A stretch of 64,000 nucleotides of DNA from Hoplostethus atlanticus. Taxonomy: Eukaryota; Chordata; Actinopteri; Trachichthyiformes; Trachichthyidae. The position numbers and the translations under genes were made by a program. Position 1 is the first letter of the stretch. Each line of letters starts with the position of its first letter. The notes below the pieces were generated by a model. That model was given only the letters and a program-made list of their open reading frames with translations, was not told the DNA's origin and ran no database searches. Location: NCBI GenBank assembly GCA_034670405.1, contig JAXDDX010000012.1, forward strand, positions 434,001 through 498,000, given 5' to 3'. Positions 34,070 to 44,545 of the stretch are shown here, piece by piece.

Positions 34070-34495
34070 CATGAGGCCCATATGCTGGCCTCATTTTTTC
34101 CCTCGTCTTCTTCACCTGACAACATTCAGGGTGAAAAACGGGGTAGACGCCGAAGAGGGAATACACGTGTCTAAACCGTCTCTTTGAACTGGAAATGCTA
34201 AGGAGATCGTCAGACACACAACATCGTTTTTCTGACGTGAAACATGTTCCGCGGAAAAGGGCTGCAAATTACCTCATACGACGACAATGTGAGCGGTTCT
34301 CATGTGAACTTTGTCAAACTTTACAAACTTGCCAGTCTTGGTTGAACTGAAATCTAGTTTGACTTTATTGATTTTCGTTTTACACACAAGATGATTGGGA
34401 ATTTGTTGTCCAATCCGCTGTGGGTTTTGCATTACAGTAAGCCCGTTGACACTGGATAAGGGTTTAAGAAGTGATGTACTTTGTCCCATGCTCAA
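34070..34495. other. Unique non-coding DNA
   Basis: No gene, repeat or motif cluster is seen. Confidence 0.4.
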
Positions 34496-34497
34496 CT

Positions 34498-34548
34498 AAG
34501 GAAGGAAGGAAGGAAGGAAGAAAGGAAGGAAGGAAGGAAGGAAGGAAA
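34498..34548. repeat. (GGAA)n tetranucleotide microsatellite
   Basis: About 12 GGAA units with one AAAG break. GGAA is also the ETS core, but array length alone does not show use. Confidence 0.95.
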
Positions 34549-35064
34549 ATTCTGTGTGCACATAACCTACGTTCCTCGTGTGTGGCAGGTGGTAAATATG
34601 ATCTGGTCTAGTCCGTAGGTCCTCCTGCAGACAATATTGGGTCCCTCTGGGGTCTGTGATTTCAGGATATTTGTGTTTGCAGACCATGCTGTTCCCCCCT
34701 AGTTGCCCTCAGTGTCAGGACCACCATGGGAAGCCCCGCCCCCCTGGGGAATAACACCGGGGCCTCTGCTGTATAATGTTACCGGGAGCGGGAAAAACTC
34801 ATTTCATGGTTCCATCTCTTCCCATCAAAAAGCACAAGCTGATCCAATGTGATTTTTTTTTTTACTGTTTGTTGTTCTACGTTATGCTCAGTTTTAAGCC
34901 TGTGCCTTTCTTGGGTTGACATGCTGGGTGATACCGTGACACACTGTGAGTCAATATTATCGAGGTGTATCTCTTCTGGAATCTATTCCAAGAGTGGGAA
35001 CGTATACTGGCTTTGAAAAAAAAAGTCACTTGATCGTAGCTACATCTCACTTTGACAGTGTAAC
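34549..35064. other. Unique non-coding DNA
   Basis: Nothing specific beyond a T run at 34853-34863 and an A run at 35017-35025. Confidence 0.4.
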
Positions 35065-35295
35065 TGGGCAGCAGGGTGGAAACAACGAGTAGACAGACCG
35101 TCCTTCAACCAATGGCTGTCCTTCAAGCGGATAACCCGGGTTCAAACCACGGTGCCGGCAAGCCTCCACCCTGCTGAAGTGTCCTTGAGCAAGACAGTGA
35201 ATCCATACTGGCTGTTCTGTAGCTGACCCTGACCTCCCTGGAGGGGGGAGAGTAAATTTCACTTCAGGAGTCAATAAACTATTACATTTTTCTCA
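35065..35295 (+). mobile_element. tRNA-derived SINE
   Basis: A perfect Pol III B box, GGTTCAAACC, lies at 35139-35148. It is followed by the body phrase 'tgtccttgagcaagacagtga' (35180-35200) that I associate with tRNA-derived fish SINEs. The right end, 'aaatttcacttcaggagtcaataaac', resembles the AT-rich SINE tail. The A box is poor, at about 35068-35080. It is non-coding; the 75-codon minus-strand frame across it is a shadow. Exact ends are approximate. Confidence 0.7.
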
Positions 35296-35324
35296 AAATT
35301 CAGATGCTCGTTTTGTCATTTTCA

Positions 35325-35343
35325 CTCTCTCTCTCTCTCTCTC
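35325..35343. repeat. Short (CT)n run
   Basis: Nine CT units just after the SINE tail. Confidence 0.85.
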
Positions 35344-35619
35344 AACGTTGCATGGGTACATCATCACGTAGCTACAGGACAAACACATCAGGCCCTTACA
35401 GGAAGATATAACACAGGAGGATTTGGGATTACTCAGCCAGGCCTGACATCCTGGACAGGAAACATAATCTGGAGGAGAGGTGACAGCCACCCACCCTGGG
35501 CCACCCGGTCCACGTGCAGCCAGCCAGCCAGATGGGGACCCCAGACCTGGGGTGGTACAGGTTACCAGGACCTCCCCTCCACTGGTTCCAGGTCCAACTA
35601 ATGGACATCTGTCACGGTC
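35344..35619. other. Unique GC-balanced DNA
   Basis: A short CCAG/CCAGC direct repeat lies at 35518-35532. No gene is supported. Confidence 0.4.
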
Positions 35620-35870
35620 CCACGACAGCAGACCCAGCCAGTCAGAGCCGTGATGAAATATGTATGAAACAAGGATGTTTAGCACTGTGCCCGGCGCCGC
35701 CGATCAATGATTCGATCCACCGGCGGCCAACGCAGAATGCATTTATTATACATTATCTTCTCATGCAGTCAATTTTATGCATTCTGCTTCCACCTCCAGT
35801 GGCGCCGCATTGAAATGAGGCAATGGAGAAATTGTGTTTAAAATTTAAAGCAGGTCCCACTGCCCTGAGC
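35620..35870. promoter_or_regulatory. Candidate conserved non-coding block with paired TGCATT words
   Basis: GCCGCCGATCAATGATTCGATCC (ATCAAT is a PBX/MEIS-type half-site) lies between CCGCCG and CGGCGG, which form an inverted pair. It is followed by 'gcagaatgcatttattat' and 'ttttatgcattctgc'. GCAGAATGCAT (35730-35740) and ATGCATTCTGC (35776-35786) are an 11-bp perfect inverted repeat about 35 bp apart. The sequence is unique, with no simple repeats. Function is inferred. Confidence 0.42.
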
Positions 35871-36159
35871 TACATGCCCTCTGTCATGCACACCAGATTC
35901 TTGGAAAGTGAGACATTTTTCTTTTCTCTCACATTGCTCTCCTTTCTTTCTCGGCGCCTGTTGTAACAATCTGTAACAATTGCACCGCCATTCTTCTTCA
36001 CAATTCCCCACCCCGAAAAAAAAACAACAGCAAACATATTTGTGGCACAAAGTAATGTCAGTTAAGCCCTTCTTTCTAATTCTGCTAAAAAAAAATAAAA
36101 AATAAAAAAGGTCCTGTGTGCTGAGCCTTCAGAGCTAAGTGACCTGAACAGGAGTTAGC
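35871..36159. other. Unique DNA
   Basis: A-rich runs lie at 36017-36025 and 36087-36108. No gene is seen. Confidence 0.4.
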
Positions 36160-36410
36160 AGTGGCAGCCAAGGGCAAAGCTGGCTAATGTAAACCAAATC
36201 CTGTACCTGGGGAGCACGGCCTATTCAGGCTAATCCGCTAGCCTGGAGGCTGCTGCTTTAATAGGGGCACTGTGGACCCAGTCATTGTCCTCTCGACTCA
36301 AGGAGCCCAATGCAACATGTTAGCCCCGCCGAGCTGCGAACGCCCCTCCACCCCCCTCCGCCTGAATATTTATCTCAGACATATAGGAGGAGGAGGGAAG
36401 ACAACTAAGG
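36160..36410. promoter_or_regulatory. Candidate conserved non-coding block
   Basis: Repeat-free, with GGCTAATGTAAACC, AGGCTAATCCGC, GCTTTAATAGG and GAATATTTATC words. Function is inferred. Confidence 0.3.
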
Positions 36411-36417
36411 TGAGATT

Positions 36418-36421
<4 letters not shown>

Positions 36422-36452
<31 letters not shown>
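36422..36452. repeat. (GT)n microsatellite
   Basis: About 15 GT units. Confidence 0.95.
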
Positions 36453-36453
<1 letters not shown>

Positions 36454-36826
36454 ATCTGAACCTACCAGACATTGATGATGCGCTATTTTTACAGCCCAAA
36501 CAAGAAGCAAGAGTACATTTCACACGCGAGCCCGTAAAACAGCACAAAATGCTTTGACTTGAGGTTAGCACCGACAACAATGCAAAAAAAAAAAAAAAAA
36601 AAAGGAATATAAATAGACGGAAGGGAGAGAGCGATGTAGTGGATTGTACTGGTTGTATTATCAAACGCACCTTTCTCTGCAGGCCTGTCATTTGGCACCA
36701 GCCACCGAGGGAGCAATAGCAGCTGTCAGCAGCAGCCCTTTACATATCTATCCTCCCAATACATCTCATTGGATTCAATTCATTTTACCTGAGGCATTTT
36801 TGTCAGTCGTCCTCGCAGATTCTTCC

Positions 36827-36828
<2 letters not shown>
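36453..36828. other. Unique DNA around a poly-A run
   Basis: A poly-A run of about 21 bases lies at 36583-36603. From 36670 to 36800 the sequence is repeat-free with CTGCAGGCC and CATTTGGCACC words. An acceptor-like TTTCTCTGCAG lies at 36671-36681 with no paired donor I would trust. Confidence 0.4.

Positions 36829-36861
<33 letters not shown>
36829..36861. repeat. (GT)n microsatellite
   Basis: About 16 GT units. Confidence 0.95.
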
Positions 36862-36865
<4 letters not shown>

Positions 36866-37215
36866 ACGTGCATATGTCTTGTCTGTTCGCGTGTGCAGCA
36901 GGTTTTTATCCGCCCTCACGCGAGCACGGGCACCGGCGCGCCGACGAGTATTTACACACGTGTTTATCCTGGCTGCCATGGGAGCCAGGTGGTGCAGGAA
37001 GAGACGGCAGCCTCTGAAGGACCGCCTCGGTGACGCCCGCTGGTTATCTGTCCCGTTAAGCTCACGGCTCCCTGACCCGGCTGGTTATTTCACCGCTTAT
37101 CAGTTGGATTGGATCAGTGGAAAATGCTTCTGCGGCACGTCCCTGTGATTTTTATTCCTCGCTGTCGATAATCTGTTTCATTTGGAAGCATTTTGCAGAG
37201 GCAAGTGAAGGAGTT
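36862..37215. promoter_or_regulatory. Candidate conserved non-coding block, GATA-type words
   Basis: Repeat-free. GGTTATCTG, CGCTTATCAG and CGATAATCTG (all GATA-type) occur between 37041 and 37170, along with GTGATTTTTATTCC. Both strands are partly open. Function is inferred. Confidence 0.33.
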
Positions 37216-37397
37216 TACTTTTTAAGGATGCTTTGAAGAGGGGGGGGGGCAGGTAATCACTCTAAATGTAAATGAAGATGCGGTAAATGTAAGAAATGTT
37301 TCGTTTTTGTCCTTTGAGAGGTAAAAACGTCTGTCCGCCCGTCCACAGCTTCAGCTGGAATGTAGAGGTCAGGTTCATAATTAACCCCTTGCACTTA

Positions 37398-37399
<2 letters not shown>

Positions 37400-37444
<45 letters not shown>

Positions 37445-37466
37445 TGGGTGTGGGTGGGGGGGGGGC
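37400..37466. repeat. (GT)n with G-rich right end
   Basis: About 20 GT units pass into GGTGTG units and a G run of 10 or so bases. The right end is G4-prone on the plus strand. Confidence 0.95.
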
Positions 37467-37679
37467 AGAGGAAAGACAGGACTTACCACTACTTATGTGC
37501 TCTATTGCAAGCAGGCCATTTTTCTTATATTCCTTATTACTTAACTTTTTTATTACCTTCTGGGGGAAAAGTGATTGGAATTGCACCCAAAACTCCACAT
37601 CCTCCAACATGTCTATCTACTGTGATGCTAATTTGCAGCGCTGCTCGCAATTCTTTTCCGATTTTTCGCCCCCGCCTCT
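37467..37679. other. Unique DNA
   Basis: Nothing specific is seen. Confidence 0.4.
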
Positions 37680-38110
37680 CCTCGGATGAGGCTTGCTTTC
37701 ATGGCCCACGGAGAGCTTTCACACTGGCGATGCTGCAGCGATGAAACGGAGTGCGTGTCCGCTAACTAATGGCGGGCACCGAGGTGATGCCCGGCCCCGA
37801 CTCGCTCCGCTTTGTCATTACCACTCATCAGCATCAGAGCCCTGTCACCCTTTGATGGCGGGGTTTGCGGTGGCGGAGGGGGGTGGGGGGCCTGCAGTGG
37901 GACGGGTAGCGGCAAGCTGGGTTCAGAGGTTAATTGTCAGTATTTTGGTTTGTTACTCCGCGTGTAGCTCCCATCCACTTTGATTCGCCCTCCACCTTTT
38001 GACTGGCGCACCGTCGCGCCAGCTGCATCCGACGCTCATTAATTGTCACAATCAGAGGGAGGCTGAGCGGTAGCGCCGTTTCGGGAAGAGGGAGGAGTTG
38101 CGGGGAGGTC
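37680..38110. promoter_or_regulatory. Candidate conserved non-coding block
   Basis: GC-balanced and repeat-free, except for a G-rich patch near 37878-37890. It contains CGCTAACTAATGGCG (37760-37774), GCTCATTAATTGTCACAATCAG (38034-38055) and the inverted repeat CTGGCGC/GCGCCAG (38003-38009 and 38016-38022, perfect, 6-base loop). CAATTA-type homeodomain and ACAAT SOX-type words overlap at 38037-38052. Function is inferred. Confidence 0.38.
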
Positions 38111-38359
38111 ACTGCCGTCCATGCACGACCCCATCCATCCCTCCTCCTCCCCGCAGCAGCTCCGTGCCCTACCGTGGCAGACAGGCAGGCTGGCAGGCTG
38201 GTGGGCGGGCGATCGAGGCTAGGAGCTCTGGGTGGGTGATGAAAATGCATTCGCCGGGCTTAATTGAAGGTAGAGCTGTCATGTTCCACACAGACAGCCA
38301 CATGTAATTATTCCAGTCTGCCAGGCTTCAGTTTGCCTGTCAGCTACCTGCCTTCGCCG
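38111..38359. other. Unique GC-rich DNA
   Basis: A short GGCA/GGCTGG-type direct repeat lies at 38178-38203. No gene is supported. Confidence 0.4.
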
Positions 38360-38726
38360 CCTGCTGCTGCTGCTGCTGGAGGGTGTATGGAGAGAGAGAG
38401 AGAGAGAGATGGTGGGGGGGGGGGCAGATGGAGAGAGGAGGAGAGAGGAGGAGAAAGTGTGTGTTACTGTGTGTGAATGTGTGCTCGGCCCGACTGGGGA
38501 GTTTCACTGGAGGGGTGCATAAAAAGCAGTGATCTTCCAATTTGTCTCTGCTGCTCGTCCTTTCTCTCTTCCTCTATCTTTAACTCTCTTTTCTATCTGT
38601 TTCTCTCTGGTGCCGGCACCCTCCAGTCAATCTTCCCTCCATTTCTCTGTCTCCGTCTCTATATTTCATCCTCCCGGAAGAGAGAGAGAGAGAGAGAGAG
38701 AAAAAAGTACAGAAACAGAGAGTGAG
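38360..38726. repeat. Cluster of short microsatellites
   Basis: (CTG)6 lies at 38360-38378, (GA)n at 38390-38410 followed by a G run to 38424, purine-rich GAGAGGAG repeats to 38457, and (GA)n at 38679-38702. The DNA between is CT-rich. All the overlapping open frames are low-complexity. Confidence 0.85.
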
Positions 38727-38940
38727 AGAGGAAGAGTGAGCGACAGTAAATGTAGGCCCTGCGCAGATAGCCCAGGCCGCTAAACATAGCCTGCTTGGTT
38801 CAACATCGACTTCAATTTGGAGAACCTCAGAGTATTTTGTTCCTCCATGTGGCAATTAGGATGTCAAATCAAACTTGGTAAGGCAAACAGCAGAGCAAGC
38901 CTCCTCGCTGCTATTTCCAGACACCACGTCTCTGTCTCAA
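38727..38940. other. Unique DNA
   Basis: No gene or repeat is seen. Confidence 0.4.
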
Positions 38941-38941
38941 G

Positions 38942-38979
<38 letters not shown>

Positions 38980-38995
38980 CACACACACACGCAAG

Positions 38996-39028
<33 letters not shown>

Positions 39029-39102
39029 GCCATCCCCAGCAGGATTACACAGACTCCAAAGCTGTGCAGAGAGTGCTTCTCTTTCTCTCACACGGACACA
39101 CA

Positions 39103-39144
<42 letters not shown>
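38941..39144. repeat. Compound (AC)n-(CT)n-(AC)n microsatellite
   Basis: AC units lie at 38943-38992 with an ATGC break, CT units at 38996-39025, then a unique 60-bp bridge and AC units at 39088-39144 with a CC break. It is the densest simple-repeat cluster in the window. Confidence 0.95.
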
Positions 39145-39147
<3 letters not shown>

Positions 39148-40133
39148 GTTATGGAAATGATCACATCCCTGAACAATGCCGAGTCCCTGACCCGACACTC
39201 CGAGGAACCATAAATCAGGGCGTTTCACTGGAGGCCCGACCCTTGACCCCTCCAACACCAGGCCTGTCCTTACTGTCAGTCAGGCCTTTATCCCCCTCTG
39301 ACCTCTAAACGTTACCCCGGGCAACAACGGGGCGAAGCCAGGCCCTCAGCCCCAATCATCACATGCTGTAAGACCTTTTTTTTTTTTTTTTTTTTCAGCG
39401 TTTCCACACCATGACGCCGATGTGTACACTCTCTGCTCCGGGACAAATCGCTTCCGTTCAGCTTTGATATCGGTTATTGCTTTGTTGATGGTGTGTTAGC
39501 CGACTCAGTTTGATTGGGTCTCGCGGTGCAAAGAGACTCGGAGATGCTCGCCGATGAAGGATTCCACCGCACGTACATCAGGCCTCCCACCGTGACCACG
39601 GCTTTTCCATGACTTCCACTGACATGTCGGAGCGCTTCCTTGACCTGCAAGGTTTCACAGCCGGTCTTCCACTACAGTGGAGCTGAAAACCACCATCCAA
39701 TGCAATGGATATGTGAAACAAGTAAAATACATTCTGGTATATTCCTATAAAGTAAAATTCCCTAATATTCCCAGAGAATCGATTAAATTCCCTGAGAGAA
39801 ACACCTCTCTCTAAATTCCATGATATTCCAGGAATTCCAGTGGGAACCCCGCATGGAAAGAGAGATATATCGGCCCCCGGGGGGGTATTGTCGATTCAAC
39901 ACATGACACACGAGACACACACCCCTTCTGTTTCAAGGGGGTTTTCAAAAGCACAACCACATTAAGGCTTCTGCTTCATCCCACAACTGTTTTGTTTTTT
40001 TAAACTCTCTTTCCCTTTTACCAGCAAGTCAATTATAATTGCTCTGATCTCATTCAAATGCATCTAATGACAGACCGATAGGGCAAATGGCAGCTTTGGA
40101 AAACACTTTGTGAATCAGTAACCTAAACCTCAA

Positions 40134-40134
<1 letters not shown>
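39145..40134. other. Unique DNA with poly-T run and degenerate ATTCC repeats
   Basis: Poly-T of 20 bases lies at 39376-39395. From 39735 to 39850 the words 'aaattcc', 'atattcc' and 'gaattcc' recur irregularly, suggesting a decayed minisatellite or a dispersed repeat fragment. No gene is supported. Confidence 0.45.
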
Positions 40135-40202
<68 letters not shown>

Positions 40203-40204
40203 GA
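40135..40204. repeat. Long (GT)n microsatellite
   Basis: About 34 GT units with one C; the longest AC/GT tract in the window. Confidence 0.97.
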
Positions 40205-40509
40205 TTCCATTAATGTGTTGGTGATGTGCCAACACAGGGCAGTGCACTCTAAACGAGATAAAAGAGCCTTTTCCCGGAAACCCACTAAAGGGAACGTGGA
40301 CCCTGCTGTTTGTCTGGAGAGGAGAGGCTGTCCGAGGGCTCAGAGACACGCTGGAATTCGGGGCAGAGCAGGGCAGGGCCGTGGAGGGACACAGGACTCG
40401 CTCCGGGTCACTGCTTCTGAGGTCAGGACGCCCCCTCCCTGCACGCCTCGTTCCCCTCCCTCGCGTCCCCGCTCAACCTACAACACGCCATAAGCAGCGA
40501 TATTCCTCG
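40205..40509. other. Unique GC-rich DNA
   Basis: A GGGCA-type short repeat lies at 40361-40377. The open frame from the GT tract into this region has no recognisable domain. Confidence 0.4.
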
Positions 40510-40737
40510 ACACCGCAAAATAATCCGCACTAATAAGTCATTTCATCTAGTATTGAGCGTTAAAACTTTAGAAGTGAAAAAGTGTCCAGACTGGAGATTT
40601 AATTTCATTTGTTTCCAATGAGCCAGGTGTTATTTTCCTGATACTTAGTGAAGCGATCTGCCTTATTCTGCCTTGTTTCAAGATATTTACACCTTAAACA
40701 AGTGAAGTGTGAAGTGAAGTGAAGTTTTTGCACTGTA
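40510..40737. mobile_element. MITE-like repeat, copy B
   Basis: The left end reads 'caccgcaaaataat' and the right end 'gtttttgcactgt', the inverted form of the left end of copy A at 57-68. Shared internal blocks are 'tcatttcatctag', 'gttaaaac', 'tttgtttccaatg' and 'atctgcc'. Near the right end 'aagtg' units are expanded (40701-40725). This copy looks complete at about 228 bp. There is no coding capacity. Confidence 0.65.
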
Positions 40738-41130
40738 TTGACATTAAATTGAGTCTTACTGTATGTATACACACAGCATAAATGCAGCCGCACATGCACA
40801 CACACATGTAGACGCAGTTGTCATCTCCAGCATGTTATGGTCTCATGCACAGTGAAGTGGTGGGTCTACCTGGGGTTTTCTACCAAGTGACTTACAAACT
40901 GAGGAATACACCAACTCCTGGGGAGATTGGTCAACTTGCAGAACAAAGATCCATGGATGACTTTGGTGTCTAAACAAGTTGCTCAACGACCACTCTCCAA
41001 AACCTTGGTGTATTCCTTTAAGGGACATCCCTCTAGAGATGAAAATTAAATTTAAAAAAGAGAAAAGCTCAACATTTGATCATATGACTTGTTTTTTTTG
41101 CAGTATATGACTTGTTTTTTTGACTTCGGC
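40738..41130. other. Unique DNA
   Basis: A direct repeat 'atatgacttgtttttttt' lies at 41083-41100 and 41104-41120, with 'gcagt' between. It may hold the end of another MITE of the type above ('tttttttgcagtat'). No gene is seen. Confidence 0.4.
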
Positions 41131-41137
41131 TTTCTCC

Positions 41138-41330
41138 TATATCTTCCTTTCCTTTCCTTTAATTCCCTATCCTTTCCTTTCCTTTCCTTTCCTTTCCTTT
41201 GCTTTCCTTTACTTTCCTTTCCTTTTCTTTCAATTCCTTTCCTTTAATTTCCTTTCCTTTCCTCTCCTTTCCGTTCCTTTCCTTTACTTCCCTTCCCTCC
41301 GTTCCCCTCCTATCCTCTCCTCGGTGCAGT
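41138..41330. repeat. (CCTTT)n pentanucleotide polypyrimidine tract
   Basis: About 170 bases of nearly pure pyrimidine are built from CCTTT units with AATTT and CTTT variants. It is a homopurine-homopyrimidine tract and could form triplex DNA. It also gives a long pyrimidine tract before the AG at 41328-41329. Confidence 0.9.
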
Positions 41331-41700
41331 GTAATGTGCTGATTGTGGGGCGGGTGCTGTTGGAGGATATTAGCCGCCCCCCTTCAGCCTCCTCCCAATG
41401 TGATGACAAGCTCCAGAGAAGCCCTTCACACAGCTGGAAGCCCAGGGGCCCCAGACTTCAGAGGCGTGCGCCCGGCCCCTCGACAGAAACCATTCCGATG
41501 TACAGTTTTGTCTCCTTGCTCTGCTCCCTCCCGCTCCCTCCCTCTTCCCCTCCTTATCTGCCTTTCACCTCCCTTCTCGCTCTGCCTCTGCTCCTTCCCG
41601 ACTCTATTTTTTACACGCCCTCTCTCTTTAACGCAAGTAAGTCCTCAGCATTTCATTTGAAGAAGACAAATGCTGTTATTGGATTTGTGGATTGAAATGC
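41330..41700. other. Unique DNA with exon-like boundaries
   Basis: An acceptor-like GCAG ends at 41329, a GTAAGT donor-like sequence starts at 41637, and the 307 bp between them is open in one frame. The second half is CT-rich low complexity. The product has no recognisable family, so no gene is called. Confidence 0.25.
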
Positions 41701-41738
41701 CTCATGACATTTTGTTTTTGCCATCGACTCTGTAACTA

Positions 41739-41845
41739 ATGTTATTACAATGTTATTACAATGTTATTACAATGTAACATCAGTAATAACATGTTCATGT
41801 AGTCTCCTTTGCAAAGAAATTGATTGATTGATTGATTGATTGACT
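41739..41845. repeat. 11-bp tandem (GTTATTACAAT)3 and (ATTG)n
   Basis: GTTATTACAAT repeats three times at about 41741-41773. A downstream 'gtaataacat' (41783-41792) is an inverted copy of part of the unit. (ATTG)6 lies at 41819-41844. Confidence 0.85.
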
Positions 41846-42023
41846 TAAAAGTAATAATCCACAACATTTTCATAGTAATAAATGTCTGTTTTCTATCGCT
41901 CATATAACACAATAGCGATTCAACCTCCAGCCAGTTTGCTGTGCTAAACACCCTGGTGTCTCTTCCAGGAAAAATCCTCGGGCGAATAGGAAGTGATTTC
42001 TGGTAGCAGCAGCAGCAACAGCA
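41846..42023. other. Unique spacer
   Basis: A (CAG)-rich short run (42006-42023) adjoins the next repeat. Nothing else is seen. Confidence 0.4.
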
Positions 42024-42192
42024 GTGTGTTTGGAATAAACAGAAGAAGAACTGGGTAGTTAGCATGAGCAGTGATAGCCGCCGTGGCTGAACAGATCAAA
42101 GAGCAGAGCGTCACCTACAGAAACTCAAACTCCATCAACAGAAACTCCAAGGAGAAAGACGGCACAGTGCTGTACTTTGAGTAATTTCTGGG
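42024..42192. mobile_element. Three-copy dispersed repeat, copy 2
   Basis: It shares 'gtttggaataaacagaag', 'gttagcatgagcagtgatag' and 'cgtggctgaacagat' with copies 1 and 3. It is the most diverged of the three and lacks the 'tttgattgacag' portion that copies 1 and 3 keep near the right end. Family is not assigned. Confidence 0.78.
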
Positions 42193-42589
42193 GAAAAAAA
42201 CAAACAAGGACCTTGTGGATCACCACTAAGAACCCAACACACACAACATACAACTCCAGATCCAATACATTGTTTTTTATTTTATCAATTGTCCCATTGA
42301 GGTCACTTAAAAGATCAGCCGTGAGGGATAGAAGTCGTTATAGTTTCCCTTTCCATCCCATTTTCCATGATAATTAAATGGGACCATCACATCAGGCAGT
42401 GCCCAAATCCCTTTTAATCGGGCTTCTTGCCGCGTTAAAACCAGGCGTCTATAAGCAGAACAAAAGTCACTTCTTCCCTGTGAATGAGACCCAAATCTGG
42501 GCCAGCTACCACTGAGACCTACCATGGCCCATGGGTTCCCTTAAGGAAGGCCTGTAAAAACCATGACTGATTTACATCCCCAATGCCTG
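42193..42589. other. Unique DNA
   Basis: No gene, repeat or motif cluster is seen. Confidence 0.4.
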
Positions 42590-43009
42590 GGCTTCCGCAG
42601 AGCAGCACCGCCCCCCGTCCCGTTGTGGGTGCTTCAGAGAGCCAAGGGGGGAGGGTGGGTGGAGCAAGAACGACAGAGGGGGGAGGGAGAGAGAGGCCGA
42701 GAGAGAGACATAGGCAGGGAGGGAGGACCATAAAAAAAGAAACAGAGAGAGAAAAGAGAGAGAGAAGAGAGGGGGGTGTAAGAGGGGGAGAGGGCAAAAG
42801 GGCAGTGCAAGGCGCTCCCAATCAGCGCTGTGTAAACAGGCCTCCTCCTGGAGTGGACAGGTTGCAGGGGGGAGTCCTCCACGGGCCACTGGGGCTGTCA
42901 GCGGAGCAGATAACTGATGGCAGGAATGTGGCATTTGTTCTTAAAAAAAGGGAGAGCGGGACTGGGAGGGAGGGAGGGAGGGAGGGGGGGAGGGGGAGGA
43001 GTTCAACTA
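42590..43009. repeat. Purine-rich tracts ending in a (GGGA)n G4-prone run
   Basis: GA-rich sequence lies at 42640-42795, and (GGGA)n at 42964-43000 with five or more G3+ runs and one-base loops, a strong G4 pattern on the plus strand. Open frames of 100 to 144 codons on both strands are low-complexity. Confidence 0.75.
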
Positions 43010-43280
43010 GTGGTTGAAAGCGGGGGCCGCCAATTAACATCCACTTGATGCATTCATACAGCCGGGCCTCTGGCTCCTTAAGCCTTGCAGCTGCATTTCT
43101 CCTGGCAGGCAGCTCCCTGCTTTCCTGGCCCTGCACGCTCACACGGCTCCTTAACTACAGAGCAGCGTAGGCACCGGGGCCCAGGGCTGCACACTGCTAG
43201 CATTGTCAGACAGCTCTGTCATGGCTCTGCAGTTTGGTGGTCGTCTGGTGAGCTCTTAACACAGCCTGAGATTTCTGAAG
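43010..43280. promoter_or_regulatory. Candidate conserved non-coding block
   Basis: Repeat-free, with GCCAATTAACATCC (43029-43042), CTTGATGCATTCATAC and GGCTCCTTAAGCC words. Function is inferred. Confidence 0.28.
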
Positions 43281-44281
43281 GTCTGAATTCGTGGGAAGGG
43301 TTCAACCTTTATATCCTCTGAAATCTGTACGTTTACCTTGTAATATGAATTATGAATGGGCAGTCGGCGATGTTTTTGTTGCTGCTGAGTGGCAACACGC
43401 CTCTAACCAGACGTTCTGGAAAGGCTCCACCTCTAATTGCCTCCAATCTCCTTGTTTCATATTATATCACCGCACATTCTGTCATTTTCCTAACCACCAC
43501 CTCCCGCTCTGTCTCTGTCTGCTCCTTTTACATGAAGATTGCGGTTAGGAAGATTGACATCAATTTAGGAGTTAAGCTGCACCGATGGGATTAATGTGAT
43601 CCACAAGTCAAGTCTTGTCTGCGTGAGTCCTGTCTGTCTGAAGAGGGGGATTCATACTATCCTGATCCCGAAGCAGTTATCAGTCTTGTCCTCCCACCGG
43701 GAACGTATAGAATGGAGAGCTGGGTTAACTGACCTCCTGTCTGTCTTCAAAAGAGAGACAGAGCTCTCCCTCCATGCCCCTCAATCTGCAAATGGAGCCA
43801 TGATCCCCGTCTTTGACCCTCCCTCTACCACCACCCGTTGTGGTGGCCTTTGAGGCCAAGTGAGGTGTAAACAAATCCAATATACGCCGCATTGTATGGC
43901 GCCCCGAGGGTCCCAATGAAGTTACTCTGGAGGTACAAATCACTCCGGGTCACGGTTTGCTTGCTTTTTCTTGCTCCATTTCCTCGCGGCTTGTGGTTCC
44001 CTGCGCCGACCCACTGCTGCCATCATGCAGGTTTATTTATATTTGGACGTCTTAGATTGATTGAATGGGCCTTTTTTTTCTGGGACCGTACCTCAACAGG
44101 CCTGCTTAGTGTTCAAACCGGGGACCACCGTGCAGAGAGGGAAGGGTCCACATAGTCTGTTCCTTAAATCATAGCGCCATCTTACCCCGTCTTTCATCTG
44201 GAGCGAGGGTGTTGGTCCTTAAGCTCTCCTATATATCAACGTTGTCGTCAAGACGAGCGGAGGTTTTGGTTTTCACGTTTC
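43281..44281. other. Unique non-coding DNA
   Basis: About 1 kb without simple repeats. Several short open frames on both strands have no domains. No gene is supported. Confidence 0.4.
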
Positions 44282-44545
44282 CGGTTTGTTTGGGATAAAC
44301 AGAAGAAGAACTGGGTAGTTAGCATGAGCAGCGATAGCCACCGTGGCTGAACAGACAAAGAAAAGAGCGCCACCTACAGGAACTCAAACTCCATCAACAG
44401 AAAATCCAAGGAAGAAGACATCACAGTACTGGACACCCTGTTTGATTGACAGGTGATCTCTGGGAAGAGCAGTGAGGAACACCACAGCAATGAGGGCTGA
44501 GAGACAAAGATGGCGCCAAAATAAAAAACAAGGATTTCTTTTTTA
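44282..44545. mobile_element. Three-copy dispersed repeat, copy 3
   Basis: It matches copy 1 (25131-25375) almost throughout, up to 'gagcagtgaggaacaccaca' at about 44467-44487, where it has one 15-bp unit against copy 1's three. It then continues with 'gacaaagatggcgccaaaat'. High similarity to copy 1 suggests that these two are younger than copy 2. Family is not assigned. Confidence 0.8.

Noticed and set aside
34498-34548. A (GGAA)n array as an ETS-bound enhancer
   Set aside because: The motif matches, but nothing else in the sequence supports use; it is kept as a microsatellite.
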